Positions 8,279 to 18,800 of a stretch of DNA of 64,000 nt are shown here, one piece after another. Source of the stretch: Emticicia sp040253585 (GTDB lineage: Bacteria > Bacteroidota > Bacteroidia > Cytophagales > Spirosomataceae); assembly GCF_040253585.1 (NCBI RefSeq), contig NZ_JBELAU010000001.1, forward strand, positions 1 through 64,000. The letters run 5' to 3'. A program made the position numbers and the translations under genes. How positions within the stretch are numbered: the stretch's first letter is position 1; every line of letters begins with the position of its first letter. Below the pieces are notes generated by a model. It saw only the letters and a list, made by a program, of their open reading frames with translations, was not told the origin of the DNA and made no database searches.

Positions 8279-9973
8279 CTAAGCCCTAATGCCTATTTTT
8301 TTCTGCCAAGCCCACGCAATGCCAATCACCAAAAAGCAACCAATCGGGTTGAACCAAAGATAGGCAATCCATTCTTTTTTCAGAATTACTTGCGGAATTC
8401 CGATGCCGAGAATGATGGCTTGACTGATAACCGCTGCCCAAAAAGTGGCTGTTCCGCCAATATTCTTGAAATAAAATGCCACAAGAAATACTCCCAAAAT
8501 AATTCCATAAAACAACGAGCCAAGTACATTCACGACTTCAATCATATTGCCGAGTTGATTGGCATATTGTGCCACAAATATACAAAAAAGCCCCCAAATT
8601 ATGGTCGAAACTTTTGATGCGTTGAGTTCGGCCTTTTCGGAAGGCGTATTTTTTGAGAATTTACGATAAACATCAACTACCGACGTGGCCGCCAACGAAT
8701 TGTAGGCCGAGGCAATTGAACCCATGGAAGCCGCAAAAATTACCGCAATTAATAGTCCGATAAGTCCATGCGGGAGGTGGTCGAGTACGAATCTGAGAAA
8801 GACAAAATCTCGGTCGTTAGTGCTGGCCGAAGGATTGTTTTTCTTGATAAGGTTAACTACTTGTCCTTTCAAACTTTTTGCAACCGAATCGGAGGCGTGT
8901 AAACTGCTTTTATAAACTTCAAGTTGCTGATTATCAAGGTTGTCTGAGGAAATCAAAAGCTGTTTTCTTTTCTCCGAAACTTCATTGTATTGTTTTTCAA
9001 TCGCTGCAAATTCGGGAGCGTATTGGCTTGTACGGAGCTTATCGGTTTCTACTTTATTGAAAAAAACAGGCGAAGCATTGTATTGATAAAATACAAAAAC
9101 CAAAACCCCGACCAACAAAATCAAGAACTGCATCGGTATTTTCAGCAAGCCATTCATCACCAAACCCAAACGACTTTGTGTGATAGATTCGCCCGTCAGA
9201 TAACGCCCTACTTGCGACTGGTCTGTACCAAAGTAAGAAAGCTGCAAAAAGAAACCACCAATAAGCCCCGACCACAGATTGTAGCGGTCTTTAGGGTTAA
9301 AATCAAAACTTACGACATTCGTATGGTTGGCTTTTCCTGCAATTTTCAGAGCTTTTACGAGTCCAATGTTTTCTGGGAGCATCATCACCACAATTACACC
9401 AGCCAGCACCATTGCCACCGTAATGACAATCATTTGTTGAAGGTGCGTATAAGAAATAGCTTTTGTTCCACCAACAACCGTATAAGTCAACACCATTCCG
9501 CCCATCAAAATATTTGTCCAGAAAATATCCCAGCCAAAAATCGTTGAGAGAATAATTGAAGGTGCATAAATAGAAATTCCCGTAGAAAGCCCACGTTGAA
9601 TTAAGAATAGAAACGCTGTGAAAACTCGTACTTTTCCATCGAAACGTTTTTCGAGGTATTCGTAGGCGGTATAAACTTTTAATCGGTGAAAAATCGGTAT
9701 AAAAGTCACACACAAAACTATCATGGCCAGCGGAAGCCCAAAGTAGAATTGTACAAAACGCATACCATCATCAAAGCCTTGTCCAGTTGTAGAAAGAAAC
9801 GTGATGGCACTGGCTTGAGTTGCCATTACTGAAAGGCCAACGTGGTACCACGGAAGTGATTGATTACCAAGTAAATAGCCATCAATGTTTTTGTCTTTAT
9901 GGTTTTTATAAACACCATAAACGATGATAAAAAGTAGGGTAAATGTAAGTAAGGTCCAGTCGAGGTTTGTCAT
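8279..9973 (-). CDS. Sodium:solute symporter family (SSS) transporter
   Basis: A 564-residue multi-spanning inner-membrane protein of the SSS family, which couples Na+ influx to uptake of sugars, amino acids or similar solutes. The N-terminus carries family features (DGYLLGNQSLPWYHVGLSVM, then QASAITFLSTTGQG), and at least 12 hydrophobic segments are visible. A charged loop at about 310-385 interrupts the segments. The start ATG overlaps the stop of a 49-codon upstream gene (ATGA), showing translational coupling. The substrate is unclear; sugar, sialic acid and related solutes are all possible. Confidence 0.93.
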   Translation of the reverse strand: MTNLDWTLLTFTLLFIIVYGVYKNHKDKNIDGYLLGNQSLPWYHVGLSVMATQASAITFLSTTGQGFDDGMRFVQFYFGLPLAMIVLCVTFIPIFHRLKVYTAYEYLEKRFDGKVRVFTAFLFLIQRGLSTGISIYAPSIILSTIFGWDIFWTNILMGGMVLTYTVVGGTKAISYTHLQQMIVITVAMVLAGVIVVMMLPENIGLVKALKIAGKANHTNVVSFDFNPKDRYNLWSGLIGGFFLQLSYFGTDQSQVGRYLTGESITQSRLGLVMNGLLKIPMQFLILLVGVLVFVFYQYNASPVFFNKVETDKLRTSQYAPEFAAIEKQYNEVSEKRKQLLISSDNLDNQQLEVYKSSLHASDSVAKSLKGQVVNLIKKNNPSASTNDRDFVFLRFVLDHLPHGLIGLLIAVIFAASMGSIASAYNSLAATSVVDVYRKFSKNTPSEKAELNASKVSTIIWGLFCIFVAQYANQLGNMIEVVNVLGSLFYGIILGVFLVAFYFKNIGGTATFWAAVISQAIILGIGIPQVILKKEWIAYLWFNPIGCFLVIGIAWAWQKKIGIRA

Positions 9974-10119
9974 GCAAAGTATAGAGTAAAGGCATAGAAA
10001 AGTACAATAGAAGCTACCAATGAGATAATGACTAAGGCATAAACATTATTCCAAGTTTTTAGAAACGGGGGAGCTTCACCCGAAGCTTCAGTGTTTGGTT
10101 TTACTTCTTTACTTTTCAT
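9970..10119 (-). CDS. 49-residue single-span membrane protein coupled to the symporter
   Basis: This ORF starts with ATG at 10119 and ends in a TGA that overlaps the symporter ATG. The product has a polar N-terminal tail (MKSKEVKPNTEASGEAPP), a WNNVYALV junction and a hydrophobic helix of about 22 residues to the C-terminus (IISLVASIVLFYAFTLYF). The 4-base overlap and shared strand argue that it is real and acts with the transporter as a small accessory subunit, as small membrane proteins do for some other SSS carriers. I do not recognise a named family. Confidence 0.8.
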   Translation of the reverse strand: MKSKEVKPNTEASGEAPPFLKTWNNVYALVIISLVASIVLFYAFTLYFA

Positions 10120-10150
10120 CTATTTTGGGTTGTTATAGTTCGTGCTAAAG

Positions 10151-12331
10151 CTATTGTTTTTTATCAAAAACTGCCATTAATTCTTTTGCTCGGGTCATTA
10201 GTCCACTTGAAGGATACCCTTGAATGAACTCGTTGAGTGCCTGTTTGTAGGCATCTTTTTGTTCTAACTTAGCAAACAAGAAAATGCGTAGCATGGCAAA
10301 TTTATCTTCGATACTCGTACCTGTGTAAGTGATTAGTCCATCTTCAGCGAGTTTCATGGCCGAATTGTAGCTTTCATTAACGTATAAATTAAATGCTTGT
10401 GAATAAACCACATTGGCTTTCGATTCGGTATCGCTCGTAATTTCTACTTTTCCTCTCAAAAGCTGTCGAGCATAAGTGGATGCAGGGAATTTTTCAATTA
10501 ATGTTTTGCGGTACGGGCTTGTGGCCTGATTTTCAGACAATAAAGTAAGCAAATACAAAACCTCAACCTCGTGTACTGTATTTGGAAATTTATTGAGTAG
10601 CGTCAAGAAAGTTTCGGTAGCGTTTTGTGGCTCGTTGAACTGAAACTTATAAATTTTTCCAAGCTGATAAAGTGCTTCTTCTTGCTTACGTTTCGAGCCA
10701 ACAAGTTTTTCGGGCGTGGTCGGAATTTTCTCGTAAAACTCTTTTTTCTTTCCTTCCAAAGCCAATGCCTCTTTTTCTTCTTGTTGTTTTTTAATTTCTT
10801 CCGCCGAGACATTTGGTGCTTGTTTGGTCGGTTCTTGACCAACTACACCTCGCTCAACTTTGAAACTAATCGAACCTGCTTCTTTGTCTTTTCTTCGCCA
10901 ATTATCATCTAAAGGTCGGCTGCCCCATATTTGCTGAAAATCGCTTTTGTTGGAAGCCATCACGAGCGGGTCGTATAAAGCCCAACGCTTAAATTCGGGG
11001 TCTTTGTCAGAAAGTCGGTCAACTGGAAGGCTGTTTTGTGAAACAATTTTTTGTGCCAACTCCTGCATTTTTTTGTCATCCTCTTCCTTTTGTTTGATGA
11101 TGCGTTCAAGGGCTTTATCGAGTGCCGCAGGATTCATGGCTGCCAAACGTTGAAGACTATCTTCTACAATTAAAACTTTCTGATATTTCACAAAATCGCC
11201 CAACGAAATAGCTCTCTTAGCAATTCGTTCGTAGTCGGTTGAAGTTTTTGGAAGGGCAGTAAGCGTACTATCGTAGTACATACTGGCCACATCGTATTTG
11301 TTTAAATGATTGTAATAAAGTTCGGCCAGTTCTAAATACGTATAAGCATCTTGGGTGCTATTCCCTTTTGAGCTACGGAGCGAAGAGTTAAAATATTCGA
11401 TGGCTTTCGGGTAGTTCTGTTTTTTCATTTCCAGACTTCCCATCGTAAAATAAATCTTGTCTTTAAGGTCAGAGTTTTTTCTATCGACCAGCATTTTCTT
11501 GAAATTTTCTTGAACTCCTGCCGTACTTCCTCGTTGCGAAGCGGCGGCATCAAGCAAAGTATTCATGCGGGCATAAAACTCCATATCGTAGTTCGGACGA
11601 TTTTTGGCAACTGCGGCAAAATGAGGCATTGCTTTATCGGGCTGCCCAATCATGTCAAACATTTGTCCAACTGCAAAATGTACACGAGCCGTTTGTTCGC
11701 CTCTTGGCATTAATTTTAGAGCTTCTTCACCAATAGCGGCCGATACTGCAAATTCTTCCCGACGTTGGTGCAAGTAGGCTTTTACCAAATAAAAATCTCG
11801 GGTGTTTTCTTTGTTTAAATCGAGCGTACGAAGCACATCAGAAACTTTGAGAGCTGTATCGTAATCTTTTTCTTCGGTGTATGCACGCATCAACCAAACC
11901 AGTGCGGCGTGTTTATCTTCTTCGTTGCTTTCGGTTGAGTTGATGTATTTGAAAATTTCTATGGAATTTAAGAAATCTTCTTTCAAAAGGCGGGCTTTTC
12001 CGAGTAAAATATAAGCTTCTCCTAAATATTTTGAATTGGAATGACGCTCAGCAATCAAAGAAGTTTTTTCGATGACCTCTTTTAAATTGGTTGCAACTGC
12101 TTGACTCTTGGTTGAATCAATCGGCACGAAGATGGTCATCAACGAACTGTAATTTTCTACTCGTTTATCAAACAGGTCTTTTTCTGCCTGTTTCATGTTG
12201 TCACGGGCAATAATGAGCGAGTTGAAACGGGCATTGGTGTTGTGCCATGCCTTACTTGTGGGAGCATTGCTAAACTGCGAACAAGAGGCAGTTAGCAACG
12301 AAAATGCTATCAGTATATATAGTTTTTGCAC
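10151..12331 (-). CDS. porW: Type IX secretion system lipoprotein PorW/SprE (TPR protein)
   Basis: A 726-residue lipoprotein with lipobox LLTASC (Cys16), then the HNTNARFN motif and the block with ERHSNSKYLGEAYILLGKAR that I recognise from PorW/SprE. Known homologues are periplasmic-side lipoproteins needed for type IX secretion and gliding, linking the PorLM motor to the outer-membrane ring. Repeated TPR-like helical pairs cover about 75-380, a Lys/Gln/Glu-rich low-complexity stretch lies at about 500-540, and more TPRs follow. The small membrane gene and symporter follow 31 bases downstream, so they may share its transcript. T9SS cargo genes are at 15814 and 54285. The assignment is from memory of the family. 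Confidence 0.8.
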   Translation of the reverse strand: MQKLYILIAFSLLTASCSQFSNAPTSKAWHNTNARFNSLIIARDNMKQAEKDLFDKRVENYSSLMTIFVPIDSTKSQAVATNLKEVIEKTSLIAERHSNSKYLGEAYILLGKARLLKEDFLNSIEIFKYINSTESNEEDKHAALVWLMRAYTEEKDYDTALKVSDVLRTLDLNKENTRDFYLVKAYLHQRREEFAVSAAIGEEALKLMPRGEQTARVHFAVGQMFDMIGQPDKAMPHFAAVAKNRPNYDMEFYARMNTLLDAAASQRGSTAGVQENFKKMLVDRKNSDLKDKIYFTMGSLEMKKQNYPKAIEYFNSSLRSSKGNSTQDAYTYLELAELYYNHLNKYDVASMYYDSTLTALPKTSTDYERIAKRAISLGDFVKYQKVLIVEDSLQRLAAMNPAALDKALERIIKQKEEDDKKMQELAQKIVSQNSLPVDRLSDKDPEFKRWALYDPLVMASNKSDFQQIWGSRPLDDNWRRKDKEAGSISFKVERGVVGQEPTKQAPNVSAEEIKKQQEEKEALALEGKKKEFYEKIPTTPEKLVGSKRKQEEALYQLGKIYKFQFNEPQNATETFLTLLNKFPNTVHEVEVLYLLTLLSENQATSPYRKTLIEKFPASTYARQLLRGKVEITSDTESKANVVYSQAFNLYVNESYNSAMKLAEDGLITYTGTSIEDKFAMLRIFLFAKLEQKDAYKQALNEFIQGYPSSGLMTRAKELMAVFDKKQ

Positions 12332-12423
12332 TTAGATATTCAAGTTGATGATAGATACCTTTGTTTTCAACGGTTTTCTGAATAAAAAATTGTCTAATTT
12401 CATGCCAAAGTAAGTAGTTCTGA

Positions 12424-12525
12424 GTGTAGAGTTTTGAGTTCTGAGTTGTTTTTCGTTGAATAAAACCTGATAATAACTTTAAAATTAGATTAGTTTTGAT
12501 ACAATAATAATTCAGAACTCTACAC
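12424..12525. repeat. Low-complexity inverted repeat upstream of porW
   Basis: Arms 12424-12433 and 12516-12525 are perfect 10-bp complements. The flank contains a GAGTTTTGAGTTCTGAG-like word that is closely related to one at 41985-42010 in the ribosomal operon, so this is a dispersed repeat type in this genome. The remaining gap 12332-12541 shows no gene. Confidence 0.6.
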
Positions 12526-12541
12526 CGCACGGGCAGCCCCG

Positions 12542-13297
12542 TCAGACCTCTCGAAGTTTTCCTTCGGCAGCACGAATGGCGTGTTCGTAACCAAGTTGAT
12601 AGATTTCTTTGGCTTTTGCCATACTTAGCCCATTATAATTATAAATTTCGGTGGGTTCGATGGCAATATCACAACGTTCAAGTTTTGCTCCTGATGTGCT
12701 TCTGATGGCCAGATAAAGGCTCTTTGTGAGAATATCTTTGGCCGAATTGATGGGCATATTGTTGCTTACAGGCGTAACGTTTACACCAATAATTAAGTCA
12801 CAAATGCCTTCGAGTTGTTCAATTGGTAAATTATTTGTTACGCCACCATCAACCAAAACTCGGTCTTGAAACTTTATTGGCTCAAAAATACCAGGAATAC
12901 TGCACGAAGCCACCACTGGTTTTATCAGTTCTCCTTCGCTGAAATAGACCGCTTCGCCTTTTTCAATATCCGTTGCACACACAACGAGCGGAATTTTGAG
13001 TTTTTCAAACGAATTATGCGGAATATACTTCAAGAAAATCTCTTCTACTTTTTCCATTTTGAACAGGCCAAAACGATTGAAAGCAAATTTGATAGAATTC
13101 ATTATTCCCAATGATTGGATGGTTTCAAAGATAAAATCGGGTGAATATCCTGCTGCCGTGAATGCTCCTACGAGTGAGCCTGCACTTGTGCCTGCAATCA
13201 TTGTGGGTTTTATACCCAGTTCTTCGAGTGCTTTTAATGCTCCTAAATGAGCAAATCCTCGACTTCCTCCGCCTGATAATGCTATTCCTATTTTCAT
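12542..13297 (-). CDS. Patatin-like phospholipase family protein
   Basis: A 251-residue serine acyl hydrolase of the RssA-like patatin family. The glycine-rich oxyanion motif GGGSRG is at 9-14, the nucleophile Ser38 is in GTSAG, and the catalytic Asp150 is in VDGG, giving a complete Ser-Asp dyad. It has no signal peptide, so it is probably cytoplasmic and membrane-associated. The length fits stand-alone RssA-type proteins. It lies between porW and an MBL-fold hydrolase on the same strand, with gaps of 210 and 97 bases. The lipid substrate is unknown. Confidence 0.93.
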   Translation of the reverse strand: MKIGIALSGGGSRGFAHLGALKALEELGIKPTMIAGTSAGSLVGAFTAAGYSPDFIFETIQSLGIMNSIKFAFNRFGLFKMEKVEEIFLKYIPHNSFEKLKIPLVVCATDIEKGEAVYFSEGELIKPVVASCSIPGIFEPIKFQDRVLVDGGVTNNLPIEQLEGICDLIIGVNVTPVSNNMPINSAKDILTKSLYLAIRSTSGAKLERCDIAIEPTEIYNYNGLSMAKAKEIYQLGYEHAIRAAEGKLREV

Positions 13298-13394
13298 TTT
13301 CTAATTTTGAATGAGTGAATGAGCGAATGTGTGAATATTTTTTGCGTTACCTTCAACTCTGTGTCTTTGCTACTTTGTGCCTCTGTGCCTTTTT

Positions 13395-14228
13395 CTAAAC
13401 TTTCTCAAAATCGGCAACTCGGTAGCCTTTTTCGGTTAGTTGAATGGTGGCGGCTTCGTGCGTTGGGTCGTGGTCGAAAATGATTGTCCAATTTCCTTCC
13501 ACGGCTTGCTTCAATAACGCTTCTTTTTCGGACATTGTTTGGAGTGGACGCACATCGTAGCCCATCACATAAGGCACAGGAATGTGTGCGTGCGATGGAA
13601 TCGTGTCGGCAATGTATAAATACGTTTTCTCGCCAACGCTTATTTTAGGCATAATCATTTTTTCGGTGTGACCATCAGCATAAAGTAACTCAATGTTCTC
13701 TCCGAAAGGCTTTTCTATTTTATCCGTAAACTTCAACGCTCCCGTTTCTTGCATCGGCATGATGTTTTCTTTCAAAAACGTTGCTTTTTCTCTTGGATTT
13801 GGCTTCGTCGCTGCTTCCCAATGTTCTGAATGAGTCCAATAATTAGCATTTGGAAAAACTAACTCAAGTTTATCTTTGGCAGTATTCCATTTTATGCTTC
13901 CGCCACAATGGTCGAAATGTAAATGCGTGCTGAGTACGTCTGTTACTTCGTTGGGGGAATAACCCGCTTTTTTGATAGAATTTATCAAGTCACCTTCTCC
14001 ATGACGAAAATAAAAACCTTGCCAACGAACATCCTGTTTATCGCCCATGCCACTATCTACCAAAATGAGTTGCTTACCTGTATCAATCAGCAAGCAACGC
14101 ATCGCCCAACTGCAAAGATTATTTTCATCGGCGGGCATTTGTTTGTTCCAGATTGTTTTTGGTACAACCCCAAACATCGCTCCACCGTCTAATTTAAAAT
14201 GCCCAGCATCAATTACATGAATTTGCAT
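13395..14228 (-). CDS. MBL-fold metallo-hydrolase
   Basis: A zinc-dependent hydrolase of the metallo-beta-lactamase superfamily, about 277 residues from the chosen start. The metal motif THLHFDHCGG is present, followed by YADGHTE, IADTIPSH and the C-terminal FDHDP ligands. The frame opens at 14288, but homologues begin like MQIHVIDAGHFKLDGGAMFG, so the ATG at 14228 is preferred over the upstream one. There is no signal peptide. The motif pattern resembles quorum-quenching lactonases and other small-ester hydrolases, but the family is broad and no substrate can be named. It is divergent from the sensor kinase gene. Confidence 0.9.
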   Translation of the reverse strand: MQIHVIDAGHFKLDGGAMFGVVPKTIWNKQMPADENNLCSWAMRCLLIDTGKQLILVDSGMGDKQDVRWQGFYFRHGEGDLINSIKKAGYSPNEVTDVLSTHLHFDHCGGSIKWNTAKDKLELVFPNANYWTHSEHWEAATKPNPREKATFLKENIMPMQETGALKFTDKIEKPFGENIELLYADGHTEKMIMPKISVGEKTYLYIADTIPSHAHIPVPYVMGYDVRPLQTMSEKEALLKQAVEGNWTIIFDHDPTHEAATIQLTEKGYRVADFEKV

Positions 14229-14356
14229 ATATTTTGCTAATTGTTTCTTAAATTTGTTTTGAGTCTGACCCGATTCAAATTTACTCATAATTACGTTTTT
14301 AACAAAACCGTATTCGTCACAGCCTAATATAGGTCAGACCTGCGGTACAGACCTTT

Positions 14357-15733
14357 ATGCAAATACGTACTAAAATAGCAATTCAGTTTACGATAATCAT
14401 TGCGGCTATCTTGATTATTTTTTCGTTGGCTATTTACTATACCTCAGAAAATTTTCGGAAACAAGAATTTTATAATCGTTTGACCGACCGAGCTGTTTTG
14501 ACGGCTGGCCTTTTGAAAGAATTAAAGATTACAGAAAAAGATAAAAAGAAACTTCGTGAATCTAATAAGATTTTTTTGACTAAGCTCAATGCAGAAAAAG
14601 TTTTGATGTTTAATGAAAAAAATGAACTGGTTTATGCCAGTTATGAAGCCGATTCTTTTTTGTTTAGTCCAGATTTTTTGAATCAAGTACGTAAACAAAG
14701 ATACGTAGAAACCAGTGACTGGGAAAACCAAGCGATTGGCAAAATGTATGAAGATGAAGAGAAAAAAACGTATGTTGTTGTGGCATCGGCGAGTGATAAA
14801 TATGGGCAAGATAAACTCAAAAATATCAGAGACACGCTCGTGATTAGCTTCATTATTGGCATTTTATTGACGGTCTTTTTGGGCGTCATTTTTGCGGGAC
14901 AATCGCTCAAACCAATTGCTGATATTAATCAGGAAATTACGAATATTACGGCCTATAACCTCAAACAAAAACTCAATACGGGCAATAATAAAGATGAAAT
15001 TGCTCAATTGGCCATTAATTTTAATCAAATGCTGGAGCGTTTGGAGCGTTCGTTTGAGTTGCAGAAAAGTTTTGTGTCGAATGCCTCGCACGAATTGCGG
15101 ACACCGTTGGCGGCTATTAAATCGGAAATACAAATTGCACTTGAAAATGACCGAACAACAGACGAATATAAAACAATTTTACGTTCTTTATTGACTGATA
15201 ATCAGCGACTTATTCAGCTGACAAATGGGCTTTTGCAATTGGCTAAATCTGAGAATAGAGATAATAGTTTGGTAATGAAGCCTACTCGTTTAGACGAGCT
15301 TTTGTTTAAAGCCCAAGAAGAAGTACTAAATCAGAATAATGAATATAAAATCTTGATTGATTTTGATGAGATTCCTGATGATGACGAGTGGGTAAGTGCC
15401 AACGGAAATGAGGCTTTGTTACTCACAGTTTTCACCAATTTACTCGAAAATGCCTGTAAATATTCGCCTGACCATCAAGCTGAGGCAAAGATAAAATTTA
15501 ATAATAAGCATTGTATTGTAACCGTAAAAGACAACGGAATTGGTATTCCTGCGAGCGAATTGAGCAAGATTTTTGAGCCATTTTATCGCACGCCAAACGC
15601 CTCGAAATATCGTGGACACGGCATTGGTTTATCGGTTTGTCGAAGAATCATTGATATGCACCAAGGCAAAATTGATGTAGTAAGTGAAGAGGGAAAAGGT
15701 AGTACATTTAAAGTGACTTTGCCACATTTATAA
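14357..15733 (+). CDS. Two-component sensor histidine kinase
   Basis: A 458-residue membrane kinase. Transmembrane helices lie at about 8-28 and 160-180 and enclose a ~130-residue sensory domain. A HAMP linker follows, then the HisKA dimerisation domain with phospho-acceptor His245 (SNASHELRTP). The HATPase domain has an N-box (NLLENACKYS), a G1 box (DNGIGIP) and a G2 box (GHGIGLSVC). It lacks an adjacent response regulator; the closest is the OmpR-type gene at 7317-8009. A short hairpin (15741-15759) without a T-run follows the stop. Confidence 0.95.
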   Translation: MQIRTKIAIQFTIIIAAILIIFSLAIYYTSENFRKQEFYNRLTDRAVLTAGLLKELKITEKDKKKLRESNKIFLTKLNAEKVLMFNEKNELVYASYEADSFLFSPDFLNQVRKQRYVETSDWENQAIGKMYEDEEKKTYVVVASASDKYGQDKLKNIRDTLVISFIIGILLTVFLGVIFAGQSLKPIADINQEITNITAYNLKQKLNTGNNKDEIAQLAINFNQMLERLERSFELQKSFVSNASHELRTPLAAIKSEIQIALENDRTTDEYKTILRSLLTDNQRLIQLTNGLLQLAKSENRDNSLVMKPTRLDELLFKAQEEVLNQNNEYKILIDFDEIPDDDEWVSANGNEALLLTVFTNLLENACKYSPDHQAEAKIKFNNKHCIVTVKDNGIGIPASELSKIFEPFYRTPNASKYRGHGIGLSVCRRIIDMHQGKIDVVSEEGKGSTFKVTLPHL

Positions 15734-15813
15734 GTTGTAGAGCAAGTCTCTGACTTGCTTCATTGATAGTTGAATTAGAATATTGCTGACAAAACTGTGA
15801 ATCTAAGAATTAA

Positions 15814-18800
15814 ATGAAATATCTATACTTTATCATTTTTGCTTTTTCTTCAATAGTCTCTTTGGCTGCTCCCAAACCTTCGGTGAAATTTATCCGAAAC
15901 GAAGGCCAATGGGATGCTACTATTCGTTTTCGAGCAGACATTCCTGGAGGATATTTATTGGTAAAAAACTCAGGTCTTCAATATGTTTTTTATGATACGC
16001 AAGCATTGGCGGCCATTCACGCAGGAAATTTAGACCCAAAATCTGGTCGAAAATCAATCGGAGCAATTAAGGCACACGCCTACGAAATGACTTTTGCAGA
16101 AGCTAACCCAACGCCAAAAATCGAAGCAATTTCTCCAACAACTGCCACTTACAATTACTTTATCGGCAATGACCCCACCAAATGGAAAGCCAATGTAGCG
16201 GCTTTCGACGAAATTTATCTCCGAGATATTTATCCTGATATTGATTTTAAGTTATACAGTTTCGACCAATCGCTTAAATACGAGTACATTGCTAAACCCA
16301 GTGCTAATGTTTCCAAAATTAAGATGAAATATGAAGGTTTAGAAGGAATCAGCATTGAAAACGGACAGCTTCAATACAAAACCTCGGTCAATGTTGTGAA
16401 AGAATTTGAGCCATATTCGTTTCAGACTCGTAATGGCAAAACGGTAGATATAAAATCAAATTTTCGAGTCAATAACAATGAAGTACGTTTTGAGTTTCCC
16501 GAAAACTATGATGCTTCTCAACCACTCGTTATCGACCCCGAATTAGTTTTTTCTACCTATTCTGGCTCAAAATCAGATAATTGGGCCCAAACTGCCACTT
16601 ATGATGCCGATGGAAATCTGTTTGCAGGAGGTTCGGTTTTTGGCCTTGATTTTCCAGTTACAAATGGTGCTTTTCAAGTAAAAGGAAGCCCAACAACTGC
16701 ATCAAGTGCCGAAAGTATCGCAGGCTATGGTATTACTGACATCGTGATTATGAAATTTAGTGCCGATGGCTCAACGCTACTTTATTCGACCTATTTAGGC
16801 GGAAATGCCTCCGATGTTCCTCATAGTTTGGTTGCTAATTCAAAAGGTGAGTTGGTGATTTTCGGTACAACATCTTCTAACGATTTTCCGATTGGGAGGT
16901 CTTCTTATCAAAAAACGTTTGCAGGTGGCAGTCTGATTGGTATCTACTCATCTTTTTCTGCACCTGACCAAGACCCAAATTTTACAGGTATTGGTTTTGA
17001 AAGAGGAACAGATATTTTCGTAACTGTTTTGAGTGTTGATGGCAAAAGTTTGGTGGGAAGTACATACGTAGGTGGAAAAGCCAACGATGGTTTTAATGAT
17101 ACACGAGCCTTAAATATCAAAAATTATGGTGACGAATTTAGGGGTGAAGTAGTGGTCGATAAAGATGACAATATTTATTTTGCGTCTATCACAGCCTCGA
17201 CTGATTTTCCGCTTGTAAAACAATCGCAAGGAGTAAAAGGAGCGGGTTTTGATGGTGTAGTTTGTAAATTGAATAGAACTTGCTCAGAATTACTTTGGAG
17301 TACGTATTTGGGTGGAAATAATTTCGATGCAGCCTACGGAATAAAAGTGACTGATGCAGGAAAAGTCTATGTTTCGGGACAAACTTTTAGTGCAAATTTG
17401 GCCGTAAAAGACGGAGCATACAGCAAAACTTATGGCGGTAGTGGTGATGGTTTTATCGCAAAGTTTAGTGCAGATGGTGCGATAGAGCAGCTCACATACG
17501 TAGGCACAACGGAAGCTGATGTAAATTTCTTTCTGGAAACAGATAAAGAAGAAAATGTTTACGTATTTGGCTTAACACAAGGTGATTATCCCGTTTCGAG
17601 AGATGTTTACCGCAATGCCAAAAGCGGTCAGTTTGTTCATTGTTTTGATAAAAATTTGAGTAAAAGTATTTTTTCAACCGTAGTAGGAACTGGTCGAGGA
17701 ATTGGTAAAATCGACATCGTGCCGACTGCTTTTTTGGTCAATGATTGTGGAAATATTTATCTTTCGGGTTGGGGCGGAAAAGTAAATGCATCAGTAGGGC
17801 GAAACCTCAACCGAAATAGCACGACAACGGGCTTACCAGTGACTTCCGATGCTTTTCAAGCGACAACCACAGGAAGCAATTATTATTTTATGATTCTCGA
17901 AAAAGGAGCAAAATCTTTGCTTTATGCCACATTTTTCGGAGCATCAGCCCCACCAACGCCCGAAGGGGAAGTCGGCGACCACCTCGATGGCGGCACCTGT
18001 CGATTCGATAAAAATGGCATTATTTATCATACAGCTTGCTCGTGTTTGCCACGTCAAGGTCAGTCGGTGGCAACTTTTCCAGTAAAAAATGCCTATCAGC
18101 CACGCCACCAAAGCACTAATTGTAATATGGCGGCTTTCAAGTTTAGTATTGATGCCCTAAAAGCAGATTTTGAGATAAAAAATGAATCAAATCGAGTTGT
18201 TACTGAAGTTTGTAGCCCAGCCAGAATCAATTTTAATAATCTGAGTGTTGGAGCAAAAACGTATGAGTGGGAATTTAATGGAAATGTAGTTTCTCGTTTG
18301 AAAGATGTAGTTTTTAATTTCACAAACCCAGGCGAATACACCGTAAAACTCCGAATTTTCAATAAAATCACTTGCCGAACTACTGATTCGACGGTTAAGA
18401 AGATTTTGGTGAAAGGTTTCATTGCTAAAGCTGGTCGAGATACTTTGGTTTGTCCCGATTCGCCTGTGCAACTTTTGGCCGAAGGTGGCGATAAATTTAC
18501 ATGGTCGCCCGTAACCGACTTGAGTAGTTCTACTATCGCCAACCCAATTGCCAAACCAAAAGCTACCACAAAATATACGGTTTTGATAGAAAAAGATGGC
18601 TGTGCAGTATCGAAAGATGTAACAATTAAGGTGGAAGACAATAAAATTGATTTTCAAGCAAGCGGAGGAAAAGAAATTTGTGCAGGGCAAAGTGTTACGC
18701 TCACCGCATTGGGAAATGCCACAAAATTTACGTGGTCGGGCATAGGGATGAAAGATACAGTTGCGACTCAAATTATTGTAAAGCCTTCACAGACAAGTAC

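Noticed and set aside
15741..15759. Hairpin after the sensor kinase gene as an intrinsic terminator
   Set aside because: A perfect 8-bp stem but no following T-run, so termination is not supported.
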